64,000 nt of DNA from an uncultured Alteromonadaceae bacterium (GTDB lineage: Bacteria; Pseudomonadota; Gammaproteobacteria; Enterobacterales; Alteromonadaceae). How positions within the stretch are numbered: position 1 is the stretch's first letter; each line of letters starts with the position of its first letter. The notes beneath the pieces were generated by a model. That model made no database searches and had not been told where the DNA came from. It was given only the letters and a program-made list of their open reading frames with translations. Shown here one piece after another: positions 18,297 to 26,411 of the stretch. The DNA lies in contig CANNDC010000001.1 of assembly GCA_947503265.1 (NCBI GenBank), positions 434,001 through 498,000 on the forward strand, in the 5' to 3' direction. Made by a program: the position numbers and the translations under genes.

Positions 18297-18983
18297 ATGA
18301 ATGCTACTTCTCCCTTCGTAAATGGTTCAACACCGGCCGCGGTGGTATTTGATCTTGATGGCACATTGATCGATAGTGTGCCAAGCCTTGCCACGGCTGT
18401 CGATCTTATGTTGATGAAGCTACAGCGACCCGAAGCTGGGATTGACAAGGTTCGCCAGTGGGTCGGTAACGGTGCAGCGGTGCTGGTGCGTCGGGCTCTG
18501 AGCGATTCAGTTGATGTGGCCAAGGATCTGGACGAACTACTGGCAGAGCGGGCGCTAAGGATTTTTCTTGAGGCTTATGCCGATTGTGTCAGTGAAGGCA
18601 CGTTGCTTTATCCTGGCGTAAAAGAGTTTTTGGAAAATTTGCAGTCGCGCCAGATAGCTATGGCAGTCGTTACAAATAAACCGTTGCGCTTCGTTCCCGA
18701 AATTTTGACCTCGCTGTCGATTAGGCACTACTTTCAGTTGCTGATAGGTGGCGAATGTCTCACCCACAAGAAACCTCATCCTGAACCGCTATTGCATGCG
18801 GCGCATAAATTGGGAGTAAAGCCTCAACAGTTATTAATGATTGGTGATTCCAGACACGATGTGAGTGCGGCACGATACGCACTTTGCCCAGTGGTCGGTG
18901 TTACCTATGGCTATAACCACGGCCAGCCCATTGCAGACTGTGGTCCTGATTGGGTGGTTGATTCGCTCATGGAACTACTATAA
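18297..18983 (+). CDS. gph: Phosphoglycolate phosphatase (HAD family)
   Basis: This 228-residue HAD phosphatase has motif I FDLDGTLIDSVPSL at about 18-31, motif II VVTNKP at about 124-129, the conserved KPHPEPLL, and motif III MIGDSRHDVSAAR. It matches Gph, which dephosphorylates 2-phosphoglycolate. In related bacteria gph usually sits in an rpe-gph-trpS cluster, whereas here it lies between two polysaccharide lyase genes. The first 100 bases checked are about 53% GC, higher than its flanks, so it may have been transferred or relocated. The ATG has only a weak ribosome-binding site. Confidence 0.87.
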   Translation: MNATSPFVNGSTPAAVVFDLDGTLIDSVPSLATAVDLMLMKLQRPEAGIDKVRQWVGNGAAVLVRRALSDSVDVAKDLDELLAERALRIFLEAYADCVSEGTLLYPGVKEFLENLQSRQIAMAVVTNKPLRFVPEILTSLSIRHYFQLLIGGECLTHKKPHPEPLLHAAHKLGVKPQQLLMIGDSRHDVSAARYALCPVVGVTYGYNHGQPIADCGPDWVVDSLMELL

Positions 18984-19124
18984 GCGGTGCTGCAAAAAGC
19001 GCTTTGGCACATTTGACCCTACTCGCAAAATCAAAAAGCGAACGCTTCAGTTTGGATAAGAGAATTCCTCAGAAACATAAAATTAAGTGCACAAAAAACA
19101 CACTTTTTTAAAAACAAACTGATA

Positions 19125-19153
19125 TAAAAAGGCCGCATGCAAGTTGCGGCCTT
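19125..19153 (-). terminator. Rho-independent terminator of the PL24-type gene
   Basis: A 9-bp stem AAGGCCGCA with TGCGGCCTT (7-base loop) is followed on the minus strand by a run of T. It lies 24 bp after the stop of the leftward PL24-type gene. Confidence 0.8.
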
Positions 19154-19176
19154 AAATACCTAATAGTTCAATTCGT

Positions 19177-20739
19177 TTAATTGACGCCTAAATCAATAAT
19201 TTGCAAGTACAAGGGTAGTGAGTTGCCAGAACCTCTTTCCATTAAATAATAGTAGGCTTTCCCATCTTGGATGTGAATCGTGCCGTGGTCGAATCGGGTA
19301 CCACCTTTTTGCTCATACATAGGCATAAAATCGTTGGTTCCACCTTTGGCTTTTTCTACATAGGGATAGCCGTTTTTCAAGCCAATAATGAAGATGTCAT
19401 CACCCGCTGTATAAATTCGATCACCGCCTGTAAAGTCAGTGGATATGATAAATTCTTTAGCCCCTGCTGGCTTGTAAGCGTGAATGGCTACCTGCTCGAA
19501 ACCTTTGCGCTTTTGGTCAGTTGAGCGAGCTTTACTAATAAAGTGAATATCTTCTTTTTCTGTTACTGTCCAATCGAAACCACCCACGATGTGAATCGCA
19601 TTAGGCTCTTGATGACTCATATAATCACCGGGTTCAAACACTTTGATTTCGTCGGAATTCACGAGAGGCCAGGTCATGGGTTCACCTTTGTGGTTTTTCC
19701 ACTCACCCATGCCATCAGGGTGATCTGAGTAAGCGTAGTAAACACCGTTTTGGTATTTATAGCGGTCATTGTTGTCGGCGCTACGTTGTTGGAAACCCAC
19801 TCTTAACTTACCATTTACGTATTTCATGAAGCCATATAAGCCCCAATTATATGGATTGCCATGTTTCTCTTGATCTTTATGGTTAAAGGGCGTGAAGCGC
19901 GTCCATTTTTGTTTTTCAGCATCATATTTGTTGAAATAATAAGCGCCATTATTGTTACCGCCCCAGCGCATGTAGTGGATTAGGGTACCGTCAGAAGTGG
20001 TATAAAACTTAGGATAAGTGAACGCAGAAAAATTTTCTTTGTCGGCCAAATCACCCGTCATAGTCAAATGCTTGTAGTCATCATCACCTTGACTTACTTT
20101 GCTAGTATCTTTGACAAATTGTGCCAGGGTAAACTCATCATCACTGACATCTGCCGCTCCGGGAACCGAATAGGAATACCGGAAAAAGTCATTCACAAAG
20201 CGACCTTTAAAACGACCGTTTTTCTCGTCATCTATGTAGGCGTGCATATCATAGACCATGTGAATAGTCCCATTAATTGGGCTAACCGCTAAACCTATCG
20301 TATTGTGTGACTCTCCCACCAGTGGATCACCCCGAAAGCCCGTATGCCGGTGTGGAAATTCAATCGTTTTAACGCTGCCTGTTTTGGTATTTAAGCGAGA
20401 CAACATAACGTTGCGATTAAATTTTCCGCCCTTGTACCAAGTCATAAACACATAGTGCTTGTAAGGTTTGACCGCGTCGCCATGGGCTGAGATGTTTTTA
20501 CCAAAAAAATAATCATATTTTGGCCCTGTCGAGGGATTCTCGAAGGTTTTGTGATTGAGCTTATTACCGTCAAAGTGCAACGCTCCTTCACTAATTCTGG
20601 TTTGGCTTTCAAGCTTTACCTTATTCTTTGCAATCACCTCCTGAGTAGATGAGCAGCCGGTCAATAAGCCTAAACTCAACAAGCACGCAAGAAATAATGT
20701 GCTAATAGGTTTTGATTTTTTTAGTATAAATTTGTTCAT
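19177..20739 (-). CDS. PL24-type polysaccharide lyase lipoprotein (putative ulvan lyase)
   Basis: The 520-residue protein has a lipoprotein signal ending LLTGC (Cys29) and a BNR-4-like beta-propeller. It resembles the short PL24 ulvan lyases of Alteromonas. Candidate catalytic residues are H145 in [12 protein letters not shown]166 in YDMHAY, Y242 in TYPKFY and R258 in [15 protein letters not shown], in the order and spacing I recall for that family. PL24 enzymes cut ulvan between sulfated rhamnose and glucuronic or iduronic acid. The ATG has an upstream TTACCAAT at 20761-20768, which resembles the half-sites of the alginate locus. Confidence 0.75.
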   Translation of the reverse strand: MNKFILKKSKPISTLFLACLLSLGLLTGCSSTQEVIAKNKVKLESQTRISEGALHFDGNKLNHKTFENPSTGPKYDYFFGKNISAHGDAVKPYKHYVFMTWYKGGKFNRNVMLSRLNTKTGSVKTIEFPHRHTGFRGDPLVGESHNTIGLAVSPINGTIHMVYDMHAYIDDEKNGRFKGRFVNDFFRYSYSVPGAADVSDDEFTLAQFVKDTSKVSQGDDDYKHLTMTGDLADKENFSAFTYPKFYTTSDGTLIHYMRWGGNNNGAYYFNKYDAEKQKWTRFTPFNHKDQEKHGNPYNWGLYGFMKYVNGKLRVGFQQRSADNNDRYKYQNGVYYAYSDHPDGMGEWKNHKGEPMTWPLVNSDEIKVFEPGDYMSHQEPNAIHIVGGFDWTVTEKEDIHFISKARSTDQKRKGFEQVAIHAYKPAGAKEFIISTDFTGGDRIYTAGDDIFIIGLKNGYPYVEKAKGGTNDFMPMYEQKGGTRFDHGTIHIQDGKAYYYLMERGSGNSLPLYLQIIDLGVN

Positions 20740-20933
20740 TATTTTAAATTTCCAAAAGTTTTACCAATGAAAGCGGGTTATAAACTATCAAACTTCTTAA
20801 GCGCTACCTTCATACCATAGAATAATTTCGGTATATTTGCCTATAAACAAACATGCCTCCATCTAGTAAAGATGTCGCTCTGGGGCGGAAAAATCGTCAA
20901 TTTTGAACCACTCATCTTGACTTGAATAGCAGA

Positions 20934-22211
20934 CTATTTATTCTTGATTACAACACCCTGCTTCATCACAAAAGGCACCGATTCCATCAATGTAATATTC
21001 TTAAGTGGATTACCTGGTACCGCTATAATATCGGCGCGCATGCCAGCCTTTAATTCACCTCTATCGCTCACGCCTAATAGTTCAGCGGCATAAATGGTAG
21101 CCATTCGTAAGGTATCAATTTTCGAAATGCCTTTACGGGTCAATGCGGCAAATTCTAACGCAGTGTCTCGATGCGGAAATACACCGCTGTCTGAGCCAAA
21201 TGCCATTTTGACACCAGCCTTATAAGCCAAGTTAAAACTATCGGCAATGAGCGGGTTAAGATACTCACTTTTTGCAACGGTTGAAGCGGGTGTATCTGGG
21301 GCAAGCTCAAATTCACTCAAGTAGGCTTGTGGTACCAAAAAAGTACCTCGTTCTTTCATTAACTTAACGGATTCTTCATTTAAAATAGAACCGTGTTCAA
21401 TGGAGTCGACACCTGCGCGAACCGCTGCATTAATTCCCTCTGTACCATGGGCATGGGCGGCTACTTTTAGTCCTAGCTTGTGTGCTTCGCTAACAATTGC
21501 TTCTAGCTCAGCACCAGAATACTGTTGTGCGCCAATTTCTGCATTCTGTGAAAATGAGAATACACCGCCTGTGGCACAAACCTTTATCACACGTACACCG
21601 TGTTTAGCTTGATAACGTACTGCTTTCATGGCTTCGTCTACGCCATCTGCGATGCCTGCTTCTGGTCCAAGTTCCATCACGCCAGGAGCGAATCCAGTCC
21701 AGTCGCAGTGGCCCCCTGTTATTGAAATTGCATGACCTGCAGGCCATATGTCAGGACCAGATATGTGGCCTGCTTCAATCGCTCGCATCAGCGCTACGTC
21801 AGGAAACCCAGGTTGAGCGCCCAAATCTCGCACGGTGGTAAAACCCGATTCAAGTATTTCACGTGCAAATTTGACACCTTGCAAGGCCCAGTCAGGTGCG
21901 GTCTGTCGAACTGCAGCTGTTGTCCAGTCGTTACCGGTGAAATAATCGGCAGTGATATGTGTGTGCGTATCTATCAAACCGGGAAGTAGCGTATGGTCAC
22001 CTAATTCGATCACCTCAATATCTTCTGGCAAAGATTTAGGGTTGATTGCTTCTATTTTTCCGTTATTAATGAGTACAACAACAGAAGATTGAATTTTACC
22101 ACTACGGACATCCAACAGGCGATCTGCCTTAATGGCCAACATCTGCGCATTGGCTAAAGGTATTAGACAACTGATGAATATCGACAGTCCGATGAAAAAC
22201 TTAGTTAACAT
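20934..22211 (-). CDS. Secreted amidohydrolase (imidazolonepropionase/dipeptidase-like)
   Basis: The 425-residue metal-dependent hydrolase begins with a signal peptide (FIGLSIFISCLIPLANA). The metal-binding set is visible: LIDTHTHIT, a Lys in GVRVIKVCATGG that could be carboxylated, HAHG, SIEHGS and the catalytic Asp in AFGSDSGVFPH. Such secreted amidohydrolases often act on peptides or cyclic amides, but the substrate is not predictable. The operon appears monocistronic, with a 138-bp divergent promoter region shared with the TMEM175-like gene. Confidence 0.85.
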   Translation of the reverse strand: MLTKFFIGLSIFISCLIPLANAQMLAIKADRLLDVRSGKIQSSVVVLINNGKIEAINPKSLPEDIEVIELGDHTLLPGLIDTHTHITADYFTGNDWTTAAVRQTAPDWALQGVKFAREILESGFTTVRDLGAQPGFPDVALMRAIEAGHISGPDIWPAGHAISITGGHCDWTGFAPGVMELGPEAGIADGVDEAMKAVRYQAKHGVRVIKVCATGGVFSFSQNAEIGAQQYSGAELEAIVSEAHKLGLKVAAHAHGTEGINAAVRAGVDSIEHGSILNEESVKLMKERGTFLVPQAYLSEFELAPDTPASTVAKSEYLNPLIADSFNLAYKAGVKMAFGSDSGVFPHRDTALEFAALTRKGISKIDTLRMATIYAAELLGVSDRGELKAGMRADIIAVPGNPLKNITLMESVPFVMKQGVVIKNK

Positions 22212-22349
22212 AATTTTTCCTAGCGTTATTGGTGCCTTTTGGGAGGCGTGAGTAAAGCGTATCCTTGCAGTGTTCTTTACTCAACATAAAAATATTAATT
22301 TGATATAGTTTAGTTCATGCCCCGATGAGGGCGTCTGGGGGATTAGAAA

Positions 22350-23102
22350 ATGAGATGGACTGAACAAACTCTCTCGCAATTGAACTCGCAAGGTGGCTTT
22401 CGATTGCGTGGCGAAAGCATGACTCGAATCGAAGTTTTTTCAGATGCAGCTTTTGCCTTTGCAGTAACCATGCTAGTCATTTCACTCAGCTCAATGCCGC
22501 AGAACTACGATGAACTTTTAACCGCAATATTCAGAATACCGTCCTTTGCCGCGAGTTTTGCAGTGATGATGTTGATTTGGATCACGCACAGACGTTGGAG
22601 TCAACGCTTTGGACTAGATGACGGTGTTTCAACATTTTTAACCCTTGTTCTCATTTTCGTTGTATTAATTTATGTGTATCCGCTGAAGCTGTTAATGGAT
22701 ATGATGTTCTATTCGTTTTCTCAACGCTTGTTCCCCGCTAACTTCATAGTATCCAGCACTGCCGAAGTCGCCGTACTTGTGGCGATATTCAGCGTTGGTC
22801 TTCTACTTATAGCGTTAGTTCAGTTAGGCCTTTATTTGAGGGCGTCATCTAAAGGCGACGAACTTTGTTTGAATCAGTTGGAGAAGCTGTTGATACGCAA
22901 AGAGTCACTAATCTGGATAGCACAAATCGTACTTTCGCTGTTAGTGACGATCACTGCATTAAGCTTTATGTCATCCTATGGATTTCTTGCTGGCATCTTC
23001 TACAGTTTGACACCATTGTTGGTTTTTTTGCTTACAATGCAAACGAGAAAAGAAATTCGTATTAATTTATCTAAATCCAATGGTGAAAATGAAGAGGCTT
23101 GA
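22350..23102 (+). CDS. TMEM175/DUF1211 family potassium-channel-like membrane protein
   Basis: The 250-residue membrane protein has the bacterial TMEM175 signature RIEVFSDAAFAFAVTMLVI near residue 26 (R..FSDAxFA motif) and further hydrophobic helices to about residue 240. Characterised relatives are potassium-permeable channels; no electrophysiology can be inferred for this one. The ATG at 22350 begins MRWTEQTLSQL, giving an unusual 25-residue N-terminal tail before the signature. Confidence 0.82.
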   Translation: MRWTEQTLSQLNSQGGFRLRGESMTRIEVFSDAAFAFAVTMLVISLSSMPQNYDELLTAIFRIPSFAASFAVMMLIWITHRRWSQRFGLDDGVSTFLTLVLIFVVLIYVYPLKLLMDMMFYSFSQRLFPANFIVSSTAEVAVLVAIFSVGLLLIALVQLGLYLRASSKGDELCLNQLEKLLIRKESLIWIAQIVLSLLVTITALSFMSSYGFLAGIFYSLTPLLVFLLTMQTRKEIRINLSKSNGENEEA

Positions 23103-23135
23103 AGAAAAAAAATAAATGTACGCCATTAAAATAAG

Positions 23136-23166
23136 CAATAGCTTGGAAATACCAAGCAAACTATTG
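23136..23166. terminator. Possible hairpin downstream of the TMEM175-like gene
   Basis: A 6-bp stem GCTTGG/CCAAGC with a 5-base loop sits inside outer arms CAATAG/CTATTG. No clear T-run follows, so it is only a possible terminator for the rightward gene ending at 23102. Confidence 0.35.
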
Positions 23167-23275
23167 AACGCGAATAGATCAATCTCAGATTCTCCCGCGT
23201 TTTTATGCTACTGCTTGTATTTTCTTAATTTGTCTACACTTAATTTAGTATGGATAACGTAACTTTCAGAATTCT

Positions 23276-23734
23276 ATGAATTGCAGGTTAGGCAAATTTT
23301 TGGCCTTATTCTTTACTGCCTGTGTTTTAACATTACAGTTGCATGCTGGTGGTGATGCTGAATTAGAGCAAAGTGCTAAACGAATCTTTCATATTGAAGC
23401 CGTCAATTCTTACGTTACGGATACACGTATTGACAAGACGTTTAACTACTTTCACATTGTCCAATCAAAACAAGCTAATCTATCCAAACAAAAAGCTCAT
23501 TTTTCGCAGCAGCGCCAATTTCTTTGGGCGTTTGAGCAGCGTGCAGATCATGCATTTCAAAGATATATGCAGGAATGTTTGGTCGATGTTTGCCTAGACT
23601 ACCAAGACAAATTGTTTACAACCTTTAACTACTTAAAGAAACTTATACTTTCTTTTGAGTTAGCTCCTATTCTAATCGCAAATTCTAAACAGATTCACAA
23701 TGATGAATCTAACCCTCATAGCTCTCTTAGCTAA
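23276..23734 (+). CDS. Secreted hypothetical protein, 152 aa
   Basis: I do not recognise this protein. It has an N-terminal signal peptide (FLALFFTACVLTLQLHAGG) and a helical mature part with a C-x-x-x-x-x-C pair (ECLVDVC) that could form a disulphide in the periplasm. The C-terminal tail is hydrophilic. It is the first of three rightward genes, followed by a small membrane protein and an alpha/beta hydrolase. No ribosome-binding site is obvious before the ATG. Confidence 0.55.
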   Translation: MNCRLGKFLALFFTACVLTLQLHAGGDAELEQSAKRIFHIEAVNSYVTDTRIDKTFNYFHIVQSKQANLSKQKAHFSQQRQFLWAFEQRADHAFQRYMQECLVDVCLDYQDKLFTTFNYLKKLILSFELAPILIANSKQIHNDESNPHSSLS

Positions 23735-23816
23735 CAATATTAACCGGCAATTTCTATTGCCAAATATTTAAACTTTTTGGTTGGCTAAGTTCAGTTAACC
23801 AGTTTTAAAGAGAGTT

Positions 23817-24104
23817 ATGATGGATATATTAATTACGTTATTGCATGTGATAACACCCTGGTTGTGTTTCGTTACCTTAATTTACCTGTGTATAAAAATG
23901 GTAGGCTTGGCGAAAAACCGCAAAGCCGGTGCCATTGCCTTTGGTCTATTTTTTCAAATGTTCTTGCCAGATCCCAAAGCAGAAACGACTATAAAAGCTG
24001 TGGTAGAACGAAAACAAGAAGTTAAAAAGCAACAAGATGAAAACGGTGACCTTATAGATCCTGTTAGTGATTGCGAAGTAGGAGACAAAAGTGATGGGCA
24101 GTAA
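23817..24104 (+). CDS. Small membrane protein, 95 aa
   Basis: This small protein has one N-terminal hydrophobic segment of about 25 residues (ITLLHVITPWLCFVTLIYLCI), a second less hydrophobic one near 40-50, and a charged tail rich in Lys, Glu and Asp. AAAGAGAG lies just upstream of the two ATG codons (23817 and 23820). It overlaps the downstream alpha/beta hydrolase by about 11 bp, indicating co-translation. The function is unknown; it may be a membrane partner of the hydrolase. Confidence 0.6.
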   Translation: MMDILITLLHVITPWLCFVTLIYLCIKMVGLAKNRKAGAIAFGLFFQMFLPDPKAETTIKAVVERKQEVKKQQDENGDLIDPVSDCEVGDKSDGQ

Positions 24105-25116
24105 GACCAAAACACTGAAAAAATGGATCCTGGGTCTAGTGTGCAGTTTAGTGATTTTGCTGTTGTTGATTGTTGGTATGGGTTTCATGTTGAAACCTAA
24201 TCCGGTTGACTTTTCTTCGCCCTACCATCCGTTTAAAAGTGCTGAAGCCAAACGTGAATATTTGTCCTTATATGACAATCGCGCGAAGCTTTGGCCGGTT
24301 GAATCTATTGTATTGAAAATAAAAACAACTCAAGGCGTAACCTTGATACGAGTGTCTGGACCGGAAAACGCCGAACCTATTATTTTACTGCATGGAGCAG
24401 GAGGGAACTCTTTGCAATGGATGCCTAATATAGAGGCTCTTGCTAAAGACTACCGAGTGTATGCATTGGATATAATGTTTGCTCAAGGAGGCAGCATTCC
24501 GAATCAACTTTTCAATGACGCTAGTGACTATGTAAATTGGCTAGATGAGGTTTTGCTTCAAGTATCTCCTGAACAAAAAGTCAATTTGGTTGGTTTATCA
24601 TACGGTGGTTGGATTTCAGCCCAGTACGCAAAATCGTTTCCAGAAAAAGTAGACAAAACTGTGTTGCTTGCACCTGCTGGCGTTGTAGCGCCTTTATCAG
24701 CCGAGTTTATTGTTAGGGCCGTTTCTGTTGTACTACCTACTAAATTTTTCGCTCAACAGTTTATGCAATGGTTAGCAGAAGATACCTATAACGGGAGTAT
24801 TGAACAACAGCAATTGGTTAAAGAGCACATTGATGAAGCTTATCTTGCTGTACAAAGTTTTAATTCATCCCCCCTTGTTTATCCGAATGTGTTCACCGAC
24901 AAAGAACTAAAACAAGTGGCGGCGCCAGTACTTTTTTTAGTGGGTGAAAACGAGAAAATCTATTCACCCAATGTTGTGCTTGAACGCTTACATAAAGTGG
25001 CTCCTCATATACAAACCCAATTGGTAAAAGGGGCAGGGCATGATTTGACAATGGTGCAGGCAAAACAGGTTAATGAGTTGATTTTGACGTTTTTATCTAG
25101 CGATAAGTTAGATTAA
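24094..25116 (+). CDS. Membrane-anchored alpha/beta hydrolase
   Basis: The 340-residue hydrolase starts with an N-terminal membrane anchor (WILGLVCSLVILLLLIVGMGF), so the catalytic domain is probably periplasmic. Fold markers are LLHGAGGNSLQW (oxyanion hole), the nucleophile elbow GLSYGG (Ser in position 3), the acid region LFLVGENEKIYSP, where Glu rather than Asp may act, and the His in GAGHDLTM. AGGAG lies 9 bases before ATG 24094 and 6 bases before the in-frame GTG 24091; either could be used. The substrate is unknown. Confidence 0.82.
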   Translation: MGSKTKTLKKWILGLVCSLVILLLLIVGMGFMLKPNPVDFSSPYHPFKSAEAKREYLSLYDNRAKLWPVESIVLKIKTTQGVTLIRVSGPENAEPIILLHGAGGNSLQWMPNIEALAKDYRVYALDIMFAQGGSIPNQLFNDASDYVNWLDEVLLQVSPEQKVNLVGLSYGGWISAQYAKSFPEKVDKTVLLAPAGVVAPLSAEFIVRAVSVVLPTKFFAQQFMQWLAEDTYNGSIEQQQLVKEHIDEAYLAVQSFNSSPLVYPNVFTDKELKQVAAPVLFLVGENEKIYSPNVVLERLHKVAPHIQTQLVKGAGHDLTMVQAKQVNELILTFLSSDKLD

Positions 25117-25189
25117 TTTCGCAGTTGTTTGGATAAGATAAACTGTTAAATTAGCCTGCAAATTTATCCCTAGAATGAATGAGAAAAGC

Positions 25190-25471
25190 ATGTTTGAAAT
25201 AAATGAATATTTTGATGGCAAAGTGAAATCTATTGCCTTTGATACAGACACCTTACCCGCAACAATGGGCGTTATGGCAGTTGGTGACTATGAATTTGGT
25301 ACTAGCCAGTTTGAAACCATGACGGTAGTTAGCGGCGCGCTAACCGTGCAATTACCTGATAGTGACCAATGGCAAACATTTGGACCAAACGAACAGTTTA
25401 CAGTAGATGCAAATCAACGTTTTAAAGTACAAGTAAAAAGTAATACTGCTTATTTATGTACCTATGGTTGA
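25190..25471 (+). CDS. ppnP: Pyrimidine/purine nucleoside phosphorylase PpnP
   Basis: The 93-residue cupin-fold protein aligns by eye with E. coli YaiE/PpnP, including [35 protein letters not shown] (here [10 protein letters not shown]) and the terminal YLCTYG. PpnP splits nucleosides with phosphate to bases and ribose-1-phosphate. I start at ATG 25190 because it matches the family's N-terminus; an upstream ATG at 25175 would add five residues. It stands alone between the hydrolase gene and a 120-residue gene. Confidence 0.93.
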   Translation: MFEINEYFDGKVKSIAFDTDTLPATMGVMAVGDYEFGTSQFETMTVVSGALTVQLPDSDQWQTFGPNEQFTVDANQRFKVQVKSNTAYLCTYG

Positions 25472-25489
25472 TCCTGTAATGCGAGATCT

Positions 25490-25852
25490 GTGTCTAAGCT
25501 TTGTATGAACAAAACCACCAAAAAGCTAGATAACAATGTAGTGAAAGCACTCACTATAGCCTGCGAGCTAGCTAAACAAGAAATTGTTGGCTTTGAGTGG
25601 TTAACCCACTCAGCCAATTATGCCAACTTTCCAGGGAGTTTGGTCATCACTTGCGTATTAGATAACCAACAGTCATTGGATGCTATGTTGGCCAACCAGC
25701 AAGAGCAAGCGCTTTTAAACCATATTCAACAACAACTTTTAAAAGTTGGAATTTTGCTCAAAAATGTTAAACGCCATGTATTTTTTGATACAGAACAAGC
25801 CTGTTTGTTGTCACATAATGGTGATTGGAAGCGCAGGTTAAGAGCTAATTAA
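25490..25852 (+). CDS. Uncharacterised protein, 120 aa
   Basis: I do not recognise this soluble protein with confidence. Similar proteins in related marine bacteria are sometimes labelled Fis-family regulators, but I see no clear helix-turn-helix. The sequence is helical with motifs VKALTIACELAKQEIVGFEWLTH and FPGSLVITCVLDNQQS. A GTG at 25490 or an ATG at 25505 could start it. It follows ppnP by 18 bp, so the two may be co-transcribed. Confidence 0.6.
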   Translation: MSKLCMNKTTKKLDNNVVKALTIACELAKQEIVGFEWLTHSANYANFPGSLVITCVLDNQQSLDAMLANQQEQALLNHIQQQLLKVGILLKNVKRHVFFDTEQACLLSHNGDWKRRLRAN

Positions 25853-26411
25853 GTTTCCCCCATTTCTGTGGATACTCTAAACTAGGTGTATAAATACATT
25901 GAGGTGTGTGAGTTGGCAAAAGCATAATGTGAGCATAATCGCCTGCATCACTTACGATTTTATCATCAATAAAATACTGACACACCTTGAGAAAAAGTAT
26001 CCTTCATCGGCGCAAACAAAAATTTTACTGTCGCCACTGCGAGCACCCCCAGAACAAGATTTCGATTGGGAGGCTTAGCACCATCTAGTATTTCGGGTGA
26101 TCCTGCATTCTTACTAAAAGGGTAGGAGTTAACATGCCTAACTCGCGCTTTCTTGTCGTTTTTCATTTTTCCTTACCTGGCAACAAACAATTCAGTCTAT
26201 ATTCTTGGTTTTTCTAAAAACCGTAAAGCTAAAAAATTTCAAATAATTCAATAATATACATTTCCATTAGGTATTCATAAGCTATTCATTAGCTCCTGCA
26301 TACAGACTTTTTTTCACCTTTGATTATGCTCAAAACACATCAGGGTATGTCAGGAACAAATCCTGAAATAAATATCGAGGCTAACTCTAAATTAATCATT
26401 AAGGAAAAACT
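25853..26411. other. Intergenic region with one small leftward gene
   Basis: This 559-bp region contains the small minus-strand gene at 25966-26166. The remaining 245 bp (26167-26411) are AT-rich and should hold the promoters of that gene and of the 407-residue protein. No other gene or RNA is seen. Confidence 0.45.
25966..26166 (-). CDS. Small membrane-type protein, 66 aa
   Basis: The 66-residue product has a basic N-terminal segment and one hydrophobic stretch near residues 36-52 (LVLGVLAVATVKFLFAP). A clear ribosome-binding site (AAGGA) lies 5 bases before the ATG at 26166. It is unlike anything I recognise. No ordered neighbour suggests a role, and the ORF could also be non-coding. Confidence 0.42.
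   Translation of the reverse strand: MKNDKKARVRHVNSYPFSKNAGSPEILDGAKPPNRNLVLGVLAVATVKFLFAPMKDTFSQGVSVFY

Noticed and set aside
20761-20768. TTACCAAT upstream of the PL24-type gene as an alginate-regulator site
   Set aside because: It is one half-site in AT-rich DNA, with no partner half-site nearby, so chance is a fair explanation.
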